From: Oscillospiraceae bacterium | Lineage (GTDB): Bacteria > Bacillota > Clostridia > Oscillospirales > Ruminococcaceae | DNA length: 64,000 nt | Direction: 5' to 3' | Assembly: GCA_030153485.1 (NCBI GenBank) | Contig: JAGUQX010000007.1 | Coordinates: 153,961 to 217,960 of the forward strand | Shown here: piece by piece, positions 32,411-41,886 of the stretch | How the letters are laid out: each line of letters starts with the position of its first letter | Numbering within the stretch: the first letter of the stretch is position 1 | Program-made: the position numbers and the translations under genes | Notes under the pieces: generated by a model | Told to the model about the DNA's origin: nothing | The model's input: only the letters and a program-made list of their open reading frames with translations | Database searches by the model: none

Positions 32411-33673
32411 CTAGATATTTATTAGTTTTTTTAAAGATACATATTTAACAGATAAAATAAATATATCCATAGCTATATCAAGTTCATTAATATTAAGATA
32501 TGTCGGTGCTATCCTGATATTTTTATCATCTAAATCTTTTCTATATGGATATGTAGAACCAGCCGGTGTTAAAATTAACCCCAATTGTTTACAAATATTT
32601 ATAATTTCCTCTGCATTACCTTTTATAGTATCTACAGAAATAAAATATCCGCCTTTAGGCTCTCTAAAATCTATAATCCCTATGTCTTTTAAATTGTTTA
32701 ATTTTTTAATTACTAGATCAAATTTAGGTTTTAAAATTTCTTTATGATCTATCATATGACTTTTTATATAATCTAAATTTTTTAAAAATTTAATATGCCT
32801 AAATTGATTTAATTTATCATTTCCAATTGTTTTAATAGACATAATTTTTTTTATAAATTCTATATTTTTTATACTAGAAGCAATACATGATATCCCACTT
32901 CCTGCAAAAGTTATTTTAGATGTTGATGAAAATATATATATCATATTTTCATTATTATAATTTTTAAATAATTTTAAAATATTATCTTTTTCAATAAATT
33001 CATTAGTTAAAGTATGCAATGCATATGCTTGATCCCAAAATACTTTAAAATCCTTCGCTTTAGGTATTAGCCTTGCAAATCTTTCTATAACTTTTTTAGA
33101 ATAAACTATTCCAGTTGGATTAGAATATATTGGAACATTCCAAATGCCTTTTACACTATCATCATCTTTAATTAGTTCTTCCACAATATCCATATCAGGT
33201 CCATTATTATCCATAGGGATAGGAATCATTTCTATATTAAGATTTTCACATATTGAAAAATGTCTATCATATCCTGGAACAGGACATAAAAATTTTATTT
33301 TATCTTGTTTTGACCAAGGGTTTAAACCCATATCTCCACTTAACATAAAAGTAGAAATAATATCAACCATTAAGCATAAACTAGAATTTCCACCTATAAA
33401 AATATTTTCCATTTCAACATCTAAAATTTCAGCAAAAATTCTTTTCATACAATCTAACCCATCTAATACTCCATAATTTCTTAGATCTAATGGAAGATTA
33501 TCTATTTTCATCTCTAATTTTAAAAGATTATTAGATAAATCTAATTGCTCTTTACACGGCTTTCCTCTCGAAATATCTAATAATATATTTTTAGATTTAA
33601 TATTATTATATTCTATTTTTATTTCATTATATATTTCTTTTAACTTTTTTATATCATAATTAGCATAGTCCAT
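32411..33673 (-). CDS. PLP-dependent aminotransferase, MocR-type fold without HTH
   Basis: A 420-residue class I aminotransferase close to the Aminotran_MocR family (aspartate aminotransferase-like, no DNA-binding domain). It shows DISRGKPCKEQLDLS, GGNSSLCLM (phosphate-binding), NVPIYSNPTGIVYS, VFWDQAYALH and the PLP lysine in SSTSKITFAGSG. The substrate is uncertain; aspartate or a related amino acid is most likely. It lies 30 bases after asnS on the same strand; sharing a transcript with asnS would fit an aspartate-asparagine link. Confidence 0.88.
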   Translation of the reverse strand: MDYANYDIKKLKEIYNEIKIEYNNIKSKNILLDISRGKPCKEQLDLSNNLLKLEMKIDNLPLDLRNYGVLDGLDCMKRIFAEILDVEMENIFIGGNSSLCLMVDIISTFMLSGDMGLNPWSKQDKIKFLCPVPGYDRHFSICENLNIEMIPIPMDNNGPDMDIVEELIKDDDSVKGIWNVPIYSNPTGIVYSKKVIERFARLIPKAKDFKVFWDQAYALHTLTNEFIEKDNILKLFKNYNNENMIYIFSSTSKITFAGSGISCIASSIKNIEFIKKIMSIKTIGNDKLNQFRHIKFLKNLDYIKSHMIDHKEILKPKFDLVIKKLNNLKDIGIIDFREPKGGYFISVDTIKGNAEEIINICKQLGLILTPAGSTYPYRKDLDDKNIRIAPTYLNINELDIAMDIFILSVKYVSLKKLINI

Positions 33674-33703
33674 AAATATTTCTCCTAAATTTCTTAATCA
33701 ATA

Positions 33704-35095
33704 TTATACAATAGTCCCTACCGTTCTAGGATACGGAATAACATCTCTTATATTAGAAATTCCAGTTAAATACATAATTAATCTTTCAAAACCAAGTCCG
33801 AACCCTGCATGATTTACTCCACCATACTTACGAAGATCTAAATACCATTCATATTGATTAATATCCAATCCTTTATCATTCATTTTATTTTTTAACACAT
33901 CATAGCGCTCTTCTCTTTGGCTACCACCGATTATCTCCCCAACACCTGGAACTAACAAATCCATAGCCGCTACTGTTTTATTATCATCATTAATTCTCAT
34001 ATAGAATGATTTTATCTCTTTAGGATAATCAATGATAAATACTGGTTTTTTAAATACAATTTCTGTTAAATATTTCTCATGCTCTGTTTGTAGATCATTT
34101 CCCCATTTTACAGCAAATTCAAAATCTACATTTGATTTTATAAGAATATTAATTGCTTCTGTATATGTTATATATTCAAATTTATTTTCTATTATTCCAT
34201 TTAATTTTTTTAATAATTCATTATCATAAAATTTATTAAAAAATTCTATTTCATCTGGACAAGATTCTAATATATTTTTTATAACATATTTCATCATAGA
34301 TTCTGCTAAAATCATATCATCTCTTAGATCAGCAAATGCAATCTCAGGTTCTATCATCCAAAATTCTGATGCATGTCTAGTAGTATTAGACTTTTCTGCT
34401 CTAAATGTAGGTCCAAATGTATATATTTTTCCAAAAGCTAAGGCCATTGTCTCACCTTCTAACTGTCCCGAAACTGTTAAACCTGCCTCTTTTCCAAAAA
34501 AATCTTTTGTGTAATCAACTTTTTCTATATTTTTAGATAAAATTTTATCATAATCTATTGTCGTTATCTTAAACATCTCTCCAGCACCTTCACAATCACT
34601 AGAAGTTATTATTGGAGTATGTATATAAACAAAATCATTTTTATTAAAAAATTGATGAATATAATACGAGGCTTTTGATCTAATTCTAAAAGCAGAACTT
34701 AATGTATTAGTTCTTGATCTAAGGTGTGGTATTGTTCGCAAAAATTCTAATGAATGTCTCTTTTTTTGTAAAGGATAATCCGATGTACATTCACCCTCCA
34801 CATCAATTTGAGTTGCATTTATTTCAAAAGCTTGTTTAGCATCTGCAGTAATAATAACATTACCTAATATTTTTATTGCTGAACCAACATTTAATTTAGC
34901 TACTTCTTTATAATTAGAAAGTTTATTCTCTTCAAAAATAACTTGAAGATTTTTAAAACAACTTCCATCATTAACTTCTATAAAACCAACTGTTTTTGAA
35001 TTTCTGATTGTTTTAATCCAACCTTTAACCAAAATTTCTTTATCAGTATATTGATTAATTTTATCATATAATTGTGAAACAATAACTTTATCCAT
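33704..35095 (-). CDS. asnS: Asparaginyl-tRNA synthetase
   Basis: Charges tRNA-Asn. The 463 residues contain an N-terminal OB fold ([27 protein letters not shown]), class II motif 2 ([25 protein letters not shown]) and motif 3 ([29 protein letters not shown]). Length is normal. No T-box leader is visible upstream. AAGAGAGG serves as the ribosome binding site. Confidence 0.96.
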   Translation of the reverse strand: MDKVIVSQLYDKINQYTDKEILVKGWIKTIRNSKTVGFIEVNDGSCFKNLQVIFEENKLSNYKEVAKLNVGSAIKILGNVIITADAKQAFEINATQIDVEGECTSDYPLQKKRHSLEFLRTIPHLRSRTNTLSSAFRIRSKASYYIHQFFNKNDFVYIHTPIITSSDCEGAGEMFKITTIDYDKILSKNIEKVDYTKDFFGKEAGLTVSGQLEGETMALAFGKIYTFGPTFRAEKSNTTRHASEFWMIEPEIAFADLRDDMILAESMMKYVIKNILESCPDEIEFFNKFYDNELLKKLNGIIENKFEYITYTEAINILIKSNVDFEFAVKWGNDLQTEHEKYLTEIVFKKPVFIIDYPKEIKSFYMRINDDNKTVAAMDLLVPGVGEIIGGSQREERYDVLKNKMNDKGLDINQYEWYLDLRKYGGVNHAGFGLGFERLIMYLTGISNIRDVIPYPRTVGTIV

Positions 35096-35146
35096 AAATA
35101 CACGCCTCTCTTCAAATATATATTTAATAATATTATAACATAAAAT

Positions 35147-35205
35147 AATTATATAACAATAAAAGGGTTTATCTTATTGATAAACCCTTTTATTGTTATA
35201 TAATT
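35147..35205 (-). terminator. Terminator of the glycosyltransferase pair
   Basis: Perfect 27-bp stem (35147-35173 / 35179-35205) with a 5-base loop; GGGTTTATC core and T-rich flank. It overlaps the stop codon of the glycosyltransferase gene at 35204. Confidence 0.9.
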
Positions 35206-36607
35206 ATTTTTTATTCATCCGTTTAAGTCCAGAATAAAGACTATCTCTAGAATCTGATGCTGAGGTAGATTCTTTTTTTACTGTTTTTATATTTTTACCC
35301 TTATTATAAAGTTCTCTTAAGGTTTTTTCTTTTAAATCATTTATAGCAGGCTGTTTAATTGAATGTTTGTTGGATATAGGTCTTATCATAGATTTATCAA
35401 TTTTTTTAACTCTAGCAGGTAATTTATAAGATCTTATATCATCTCTATTTTCTTCTTTAATAGTTTTTTCTATATATACTTCTTTAGTTATTTCTTCTTG
35501 ATCAAATAAAGTTTTTATAGCTTCGCCATTTGAGATAATATCGGATATATTAATCTCTTCTACTACTGGAGTCTCTTCTATTACTGAGATTTCTTCTACT
35601 ACTGGAGTCTCTTCTACTACTGAGATTTCTTCTACTACTGGAGTATCTTCTACTACTGAGATTTCTTCTACTACTGGAGTCTCTTCTACTACTGACATTT
35701 CTTCCAATGCTGGAGTCTCTTCTGTAACTTTAGACTTTTTAGCTGGCTTTTTAGTACTTTTCTTTTTAACTTTTTCTATTTTTTCTTCCTCTAGAATAGG
35801 TTGTATTATTTCCACAGGAACATCATCAGGAGTTCTTATTATAATATCTTCTTCTGACATATATGCAATAGGATAATTTGTATCAACATATATATCTACA
35901 TCTAAAACGGAAGCTTTTAAAGACATATGTATAAATATATCATCATCTACAATATTATAAATTTCATTAAAATCTATCCCCTTTTTTATAATATCTACAC
36001 TTATTAAAAAACAACCACTAAAATATCCAACTTTATATATCCCTCTTTTTTTTACAGAATTATAAAATTCTAAATCTTCTTCTGAAACAATATCATTTTT
36101 ATTTTGTGGAAACGCAATAAGTTGATCTGCAAAAGCTCTAACATTAGGAACATCATTTTTATCTTCATCACAATACCATGATATAGTAGAAACTAAATCT
36201 TTTTTAGATGATATCAAACTTCTAACAGTAGAAGGATTAAACGTTACATTACAATCACTAAAAAACACATAATCAAATCCGTTTTTTGAGGCATAGTCTA
36301 TAGAACTTCCTCTGAAAAATTTTTGAAAATCTTTTTCTATTAAATCAATATTATTAGAATCTTTTTCAGTAGATATTCTATTTATTATTGTTGTGTTTTC
36401 ATTCATCTCTTTAAATTCATTCAATAAATCTTGGCAATCTTGGATACCGTTTACAAAAAAATAGTGAACATTAAATGTTGATGTATCCAAACTTGATATA
36501 GATATTAAAAAAGATTCTAAAATAATTTGACTTTCTATAACTGGCATAGCAAATAAAACATCTAATTTTTGTTTAGAATTTTTATTATTTATTTTTTTAT
36601 CGCTCAT
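35204..36607 (-). CDS. GT-A-like glycosyltransferase with acidic repeat tail
   Basis: A 467-residue protein. Residues about 15-260 resemble a GT-A fold like its upstream neighbour (KLDVLFAMPVIESQIILESF, NGFDYVFFSDCNVTF, VGYFSGCFLISVDIIKKG). The usual D-x-D is S-D-C here. After a Lys-rich stretch (KVKKKSTKKPAKKSK) come about five copies of a 12-residue unit E-E-T-P-V-V-E-E-I-S-V-V, then a basic tail. The repeat is encoded by a 36-bp minisatellite. No signal peptide. Donor and acceptor unknown; it may modify a cell-surface polymer. Confidence 0.7.
   Translation of the reverse strand: MSDKKINNKNSKQKLDVLFAMPVIESQIILESFLISISSLDTSTFNVHYFFVNGIQDCQDLLNEFKEMNENTTIINRISTEKDSNNIDLIEKDFQKFFRGSSIDYASKNGFDYVFFSDCNVTFNPSTVRSLISSKKDLVSTISWYCDEDKNDVPNVRAFADQLIAFPQNKNDIVSEEDLEFYNSVKKRGIYKVGYFSGCFLISVDIIKKGIDFNEIYNIVDDDIFIHMSLKASVLDVDIYVDTNYPIAYMSEEDIIIRTPDDVPVEIIQPILEEEKIEKVKKKSTKKPAKKSKVTEETPALEEMSVVEETPVVEEISVVEDTPVVEEISVVEETPVVEEISVIEETPVVEEINISDIISNGEAIKTLFDQEEITKEVYIEKTIKEENRDDIRSYKLPARVKKIDKSMIRPISNKHSIKQPAINDLKEKTLRELYNKGKNIKTVKKESTSASDSRDSLYSGLKRMNKK
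35556..35728. repeat. 36-bp minisatellite inside a glycosyltransferase gene
   Basis: Four complete 36-base units start at 35556, 35592, 35628 and 35664, and a degenerate fifth starts at 35700. Units differ by one or two bases. They encode the 12-residue acidic repeat in frame, so copy-number change would lengthen or shorten the protein without a frameshift. Confidence 0.9.
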
Positions 36608-36643
36608 ATTTATCCCCTTTATATTAACATAAATTTTATAAAA

Positions 36644-37621
36644 CTATTTTTTCTTAAAGACTTCTATACTTTTGTTATTATCCAATTTTAAATAATAACT
36701 ATCATATGTATTATTTTCAATTTCATACATAACAATTTCTGGTGTTACAATTGCATCTAATATTCTATCACTACTCTTCATTTCCAAAAATGCTTTTTCA
36801 AAAATTTCTAAATTATATTCATTATAAATATGGTATCCCGGAAAAGAATTATCTAAAAAAACTTCATATCCTAAAATATATGATTTTATAAAAATATGAT
36901 ATGATGATGGAATATTTTTACATTTTTTTATTAAGCTATAATCAATTCCATTTTCTAAAGCATTTTTAGATATTAAAATACAGTCAGATAAATATCCAAC
37001 TTTTATATTTTTTTGAGTTTCAGTCATAATATTAAATAAAGATTGATAATCTTTATTTATAACTAAATCTTCTTTTAAATAAATTTTATCATCATTATGA
37101 AGCCATGCATTTATTAATGTCATATCATCTTCATATCTGCTAACTATTAGCGTTGATATAATATCTTTTTCTTTTGAAATTAAATTATATAATGTATTTC
37201 TATGAATTATTACATCTGAATCTAATAAAAAAACATAATCATAATCCATGTTTAAAGCATATTTAGAAATTCTATGTTTCATAAAATAAATTCTATCTAA
37301 CATTTCTTTATTCCAATTATGTTTTAAAGGAATATACTTTTCTTCTGTTTGAAAAAAATCCATTGATATTATTTTAGTAGAATTTTCTATTATTATATCG
37401 CCTTTTAAAATAGATCTATCTTTAAAGTTTTTTATTATAGATGATGATAAAACACTTATATTATCATCTATAATATAATAATCAACATCTATACCTATAA
37501 TATTTAATTTTTCTATAGACAATAAAAAGTGTTGTAAAAGTTTACTATTTTGTCTAATAACACTGCCAATCAAAACCCTCGGTTTAATTTTCTTTCTACA
37601 CCTAAGTTTTTTTATCTCCAT
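36644..37621 (-). CDS. GT-A-like glycosyltransferase
   Basis: A 325-residue protein with a GT-A-like core: PRVLIGSVIRQNSKLLQHFL near the start, DYDYVFLLDSDVIIHRNT with a clear D-S-D metal motif, and VGYLSDCILISKNALENG. It is a paralogue of the downstream gene (shared VGY-S-C-LIS and DYVF blocks) but keeps the D-x-D. The start ATG has GAGGGG upstream. The 142-base gap upstream (37622-37763) shows nothing beyond AT-rich sequence. Confidence 0.75.
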   Translation of the reverse strand: MEIKKLRCRKKIKPRVLIGSVIRQNSKLLQHFLLSIEKLNIIGIDVDYYIIDDNISVLSSSIIKNFKDRSILKGDIIIENSTKIISMDFFQTEEKYIPLKHNWNKEMLDRIYFMKHRISKYALNMDYDYVFLLDSDVIIHRNTLYNLISKEKDIISTLIVSRYEDDMTLINAWLHNDDKIYLKEDLVINKDYQSLFNIMTETQKNIKVGYLSDCILISKNALENGIDYSLIKKCKNIPSSYHIFIKSYILGYEVFLDNSFPGYHIYNEYNLEIFEKAFLEMKSSDRILDAIVTPEIVMYEIENNTYDSYYLKLDNNKSIEVFKKK

Positions 37622-37763
37622 TAATGAATTCCCCTCACATAATGCTAAAAAGTATATTTTATATATACAAAATAAAATAAATAAATAATTATTTACATAA
37701 AATAATCATTATTATATATTAAGTATCGTATAATTAAACAATTTAATAATAACAAATAAAGAA

Positions 37764-38600
37764 TTACTTTTCAACTTTATAATTACTAAAAAAATATGAC
37801 AAAAACACGCCAATTATTAATAAAAAAATGCCTATTAAAAATTCTAAATTCATTTTAATATCAATACTAGAAGATGTCAATATTTCCAGTATCATAGAAA
37901 ATATTGAGCCTATAACAAGTCCTAATATTGCCGAATATGTAGATTCCATAAATCTTTTTAAAAGATATCCTATTAATTTTGCTCCGAAAATGATTCCTAT
38001 TAAAACTCCTACAACAACTAAAGATAAAATTAATATATTCATCTGATTTATAGCCATAATTATTGTAGAATATAGTCCAAATAAAAGAATAATAAACGAG
38101 CCACTTATACCTGGTATTATCATACATATAGAAGAAATAATACTAACTAAAAGTATCTTTAAAGAAATTTGCAAATTAATATTTTGTATAACTTCTTCTT
38201 TTATATTTGACATAGAAAAAATAGACATAATAATCATAAGTAATAAAAAAAATGAAAATATAAATATATTTTTTATATTAAAGAATTTTGATTTACACTT
38301 TATATATATCATAGGTATGCTTCCTACAATTATTCCTATAAAAAGCATGCTAGTAGATAATAAATTATTATTTAAAAAATAATTTATTATCGAGCTAAAC
38401 AAAAAAACCCCTGTTATACATCCTATTCCCAATGATATTAAAAAACAAAAATTTTTTTTAATAGATGAAAAACTTGCTATAGATGATATTATTTTATCAT
38501 ATATATTCAAAACAACTGCAATTGTTCCTCCACTAACACCAGGGATAATATTTGACACTCCAAGAATAATTCCATATATAATATTTTTTAAAAATAACAA
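37764..38600 (-). CDS. DUF368 membrane protein (PopT-type undecaprenyl-phosphate translocase)
   Basis: A 278-residue polytopic membrane protein with the DUF368 signature GVSNIIPGVSGGTIAVVLNI near the N-terminus and its internal repeat SICMIIPGISGSFIILLFG. DUF368 proteins have been shown to recycle undecaprenyl phosphate across the membrane in Bacillus, Staphylococcus and Vibrio. About eight hydrophobic segments. Start ATG? The first codon follows AAAAGGAGA. Its place next to glycosyltransferases fits lipid-carrier use (inference). Confidence 0.9.
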   Translation of the reverse strand: MLFLKNIIYGIILGVSNIIPGVSGGTIAVVLNIYDKIISSIASFSSIKKNFCFLISLGIGCITGVFLFSSIINYFLNNNLLSTSMLFIGIIVGSIPMIYIKCKSKFFNIKNIFIFSFFLLLMIIMSIFSMSNIKEEVIQNINLQISLKILLVSIISSICMIIPGISGSFIILLFGLYSTIIMAINQMNILILSLVVVGVLIGIIFGAKLIGYLLKRFMESTYSAILGLVIGSIFSMILEILTSSSIDIKMNLEFLIGIFLLIIGVFLSYFFSNYKVEK

Positions 38601-38676
38601 GTTATTATCTCCTTTTAAAAACTATATGATATCTCAATCTAAAATAATATCATATAAATCATCTTTTGGCAATAAA

Positions 38677-38726
38677 TTATAAAAAGAAAAATAGCCCCAC
38701 ATATAGGGCTATTTTTCTTTTTATAA
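38677..38726 (-). terminator. Terminator after spoIVA
   Basis: Perfect 21-bp stem (38677-38697 / 38706-38726) with an 8-base loop; AAAATAGCCC core and T-rich tail. It overlaps the spoIVA stop codon at 38721. Confidence 0.92.
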
Positions 38727-40196
38727 AAGGATACATATAAGACCACCACAACCTTCATTAATTATCCTTTCTAGTGTTTCTTGAATTTTTAATCTGGCAT
38801 CCGATGGCATTTTATGCAATTTTGTTTGAAGTCCTTCATTTACAAGTTCATGAAGAGATTTTCCAAATATATTTGATCCCCATATCTTTGTTGGATTTTC
38901 TTCAAATTCTTTTAATAGATATTTTATGAGATCCTCCGATTGTTTTTCTGATCCAACTATAGGACTAACCTCGGCTGTAATATCGGCTTTCATAAGATGT
39001 ATAGATGGAGCAGATGCTTTTAATTTAACACCATATCGCCCACCTTGTTTTATAATCTCCGGTTCTTCAAGCTCAAGATCCTCCATTGTTGGCATAACTA
39101 TACCATATCCTGTAGCATTAACTTCTTCTATTGCAGATTGTATTTTTTCATATTCTTTTTTTATTTTTGAAAGATTTTCTATACAAGGCATAAGTTCTGC
39201 TTCACTTTTTATGTCTAGACCTGTATTTTCTGATAATACATTATAAAATAAATCTTTTTTTATTGATAAAAATAATTCAGCGCTACCTTTTCCCAAATCA
39301 ACATTTTTTAAATATGCGCTATCTATATTTTCATTTTCTAGCATTCCAGATATATTATCATTTATTTCATCTATTCTAACAATATTTGAAGATGTTTTTT
39401 TGATTATATTAAATAAATCATTTTTAAGCCAATGATTACTCTCTAAAGTTGTAATCCATTTTGGCATATCTATCATTATTTTTTTTATAGGAAACTGAAA
39501 TAAAACTCTTTCTAATATATATTTTATATCACTTTCTTGAATATCTACACAATTTACTGGTATAACTGGAACAGAATATTTTTTTGAAAGACTTTTGGAT
39601 AATTCAATAGAGGAATTACTTTTATGATCACTACAATTTAGTAATACTACAAAAGGCTTATTTATCTCTTTTAACTCCTCTATAACTCGTTCTTCAACTT
39701 CTTCATATTCATCTCTAGGAATATCGCTTATGCTGCCATCTGTAGTTACAACTAATCCTATAGTAGAATGCTCTGTAATAACCTTTTGGGTTCCAACTTC
39801 TGCAGCCATATTAAAAGGAATCTCATCGTCAAACCATGGTGTTTGTACCATTCTTGGAATATCATTCTCTATATATCCTAATGAACTAGGAACTATATAA
39901 CCAACACAATCTATCAACCTTACATTTAAACTTGCATTATCAGATAAATTTATACTTACAGCTTCTTCTGGAATAAACTTTGGTTCTGTTGTCATTATTG
40001 TTTTACCAGCAGAAGATTGTGGAAGTTCGTCTATTGCTCTCTCTTTCCTATACTGGCTTTCTATATTTGGAAGAACAATATGTTCCATAAATTTTTTAAT
40101 AAAAGTCGATTTTCCTGTTCTCACTGGTCCTACTACTCCTATGTATATATCTCCATCTGTTCTCTCTGCAATATCTTTATAAATACTACTTTCCAT
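38721..40196 (-). CDS. spoIVA: Stage IV sporulation protein A
   Basis: The ATP-hydrolysing scaffold that polymerises around the forespore and anchors coat and cortex. The 491 residues begin with the SpoIVA GTPase-like domain: GVVGPVRTGKSTFIKKF (Walker A, near residue 21), QSSAGKTIMTTEPKFIP, LIDCVGYIVPSS (Walker B) and VLLNCSDHKS. The long helical middle and the conserved tail RLKIQETLERIINEGCGGLICILL complete it. Normal length. It starts 36 bases after the sipL-like gene, implying cotranscription. Confidence 0.97.
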   Translation of the reverse strand: MESSIYKDIAERTDGDIYIGVVGPVRTGKSTFIKKFMEHIVLPNIESQYRKERAIDELPQSSAGKTIMTTEPKFIPEEAVSINLSDNASLNVRLIDCVGYIVPSSLGYIENDIPRMVQTPWFDDEIPFNMAAEVGTQKVITEHSTIGLVVTTDGSISDIPRDEYEEVEERVIEELKEINKPFVVLLNCSDHKSNSSIELSKSLSKKYSVPVIPVNCVDIQESDIKYILERVLFQFPIKKIMIDMPKWITTLESNHWLKNDLFNIIKKTSSNIVRIDEINDNISGMLENENIDSAYLKNVDLGKGSAELFLSIKKDLFYNVLSENTGLDIKSEAELMPCIENLSKIKKEYEKIQSAIEEVNATGYGIVMPTMEDLELEEPEIIKQGGRYGVKLKASAPSIHLMKADITAEVSPIVGSEKQSEDLIKYLLKEFEENPTKIWGSNIFGKSLHELVNEGLQTKLHKMPSDARLKIQETLERIINEGCGGLICILL

Positions 40197-40232
40197 ATAT
40201 ATTTTTCCTCCAAATTTTATTTAGACTTTACT

Positions 40233-41768
40233 TTATTGTATTATTGGTATTAATATCATTTTTCTTTCTTTAATAATATTTTGTTCTATATCATTTTCTG
40301 CTATTATACTATCTATACTTGTATTATATTCCTTCGCTATATCCCATATATCTTCTCCTTCTTCACCATAATAAATACTTATACTATGCTTATTATTACA
40401 ATCTTTTTTATCTTCTTCATCTATTTCAATATTTGATATGCACGTCTCTATAACACTTTGATATACAGCTCCTGACAAATTTATTTCATAACATATTTCT
40501 ATAATATTTCCTAATAAATTTGTTTTACAATCTAATATACATACAGATATATCAATATTTATATTATCTTTTTCACACATTATGCCTGTATTAAGATTAA
40601 TTTCTACTTTTTTTTCTATAATAACTGGAATTTTATCTATATCTAAGCATATAATACTAATTGATAAATCTCCTTTTATAATAATTTCACCATCTATAGA
40701 ATCCATATTTGTAGGTGAAAATTCACAAAAAACTTCCTCTATAGAATATATATCTTCAGTATCTATATCTATTCCAGAATCAACTTTAGAACAGATATTT
40801 TTATCGATTATACATGATATATACTGACTTTCTATTTCTTTTTTTTCTAATTCAATTTTATATTTTGTTGAATATGCATCTTGTAATATTTTAATCTCTT
40901 TTTTATGAGATGCATGACACTTCATATAAATTCCAAAAACACATTCTAATTTAGAACAATCATCAGATTTAATATATGATATATCAATAGTCGTTGATTC
41001 AAAGTTTATATAACAATTATAATCTGAGTCTATTCCTAGAACATCTATTATTTGACTAACAGGAACTTTTTTTATTATACAACTATATTCTCCAAGCTTT
41101 TGTTTATACATAGTTTTAACTATAAGTTCACCTTTGACTATAACTTTATTTGCAATTATTTTATAATCTGTTACATACACATCAGTTTCTGTATATAAAA
41201 AACATTCTTCCATATCAATTTTCTTATCTAATATAATTTCATCTTTAATCTTAAATGCTTTTTCTTCGCATTTATGATTATTTCCAATACATATTATTTT
41301 ATTTTTCATCTGAATTCCTTTTCCACATACAGATGAAACTATACTCGTGTCCTTTTTTCCAATAACTTTTATTTTTAAATTTATTGCCCCTCTAATATCT
41401 AGCTTTCTAGGATTAACAACCCTATTATTTATATAATCACAACTTGCTGATATCATAATCATAGGGCTTATACATTCTCTAGACATTTCTACTGTTCTAC
41501 TAAATGAAATTTTTTGTATATTATTTTTTATTTCATTTGTATTTTCTGCCACATATATTGTATTTACACAGGTTATTCCATCAACTATTAACTTGTTTCC
41601 AGAAATTTTTTTAGATAAAATACTACATTTTATTTTGGTTTTCAAAATTTTAAATATACTTGGACAATAATCTGGTAATAAACATTCTAATTCTATAGGC
41701 TCTTCAATGCTATTATTATATAAGATTTCATTATTTATAATATTTTCATTTGTTAATTTTAATTCCAT
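40233..41768 (-). CDS. sipL: SipL-like spore protein (DUF3794 repeats plus LysM)
   Basis: About 511 residues with repeated DUF3794 beta domains and a C-terminal LysM domain (about 460-511; GEDIWDIAKEYNTSIDSIIA). This is the layout of Clostridioides difficile SipL, which binds SpoIVA through its LysM and is needed to attach the coat. ATG at 41768 (MELKLTNENI) is preferred because AAAAAAGGAGCG lies 9-11 bases upstream; an ATG at 41801 would precede that site. Directly upstream of spoIVA, which supports the pairing. Confidence 0.88.
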   Translation of the reverse strand: MELKLTNENIINNEILYNNSIEEPIELECLLPDYCPSIFKILKTKIKCSILSKKISGNKLIVDGITCVNTIYVAENTNEIKNNIQKISFSRTVEMSRECISPMIMISASCDYINNRVVNPRKLDIRGAINLKIKVIGKKDTSIVSSVCGKGIQMKNKIICIGNNHKCEEKAFKIKDEIILDKKIDMEECFLYTETDVYVTDYKIIANKVIVKGELIVKTMYKQKLGEYSCIIKKVPVSQIIDVLGIDSDYNCYINFESTTIDISYIKSDDCSKLECVFGIYMKCHASHKKEIKILQDAYSTKYKIELEKKEIESQYISCIIDKNICSKVDSGIDIDTEDIYSIEEVFCEFSPTNMDSIDGEIIIKGDLSISIICLDIDKIPVIIEKKVEINLNTGIMCEKDNINIDISVCILDCKTNLLGNIIEICYEINLSGAVYQSVIETCISNIEIDEEDKKDCNNKHSISIYYGEEGEDIWDIAKEYNTSIDSIIAENDIEQNIIKERKMILIPIIQ

Positions 41769-41836
41769 GGTAACAAACGCTCCTTTTTTCTTTTCTACCA
41801 TATATATATTAAAATTTATATTGTATTATTCCAATA

Positions 41837-41886
41837 TAATAAAAAATAACGATGATATTTAAATAATACCATCGCTATTTTTTATT
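41837..41886 (-). terminator. Terminator after potD
   Basis: About 20-bp stem AATAAAAAATA(A/G)CGATG... with two mismatches or wobbles, T6 tail on the minus strand, overlapping the potD stop. Separates potABCD from sipL-spoIVA. Confidence 0.8.

Noticed and set aside
35096-35146. T-box leader before asnS
   Set aside because: The short AT-rich gap upstream of 35095 has no T-box sequence or specifier stem; the hairpin there belongs to the glycosyltransferase gene.
35556-35728. Regular direct repeats considered as a CRISPR array
   Set aside because: The units are contiguous, in frame and without unique spacers, and no cas genes are present; it is a coding minisatellite.
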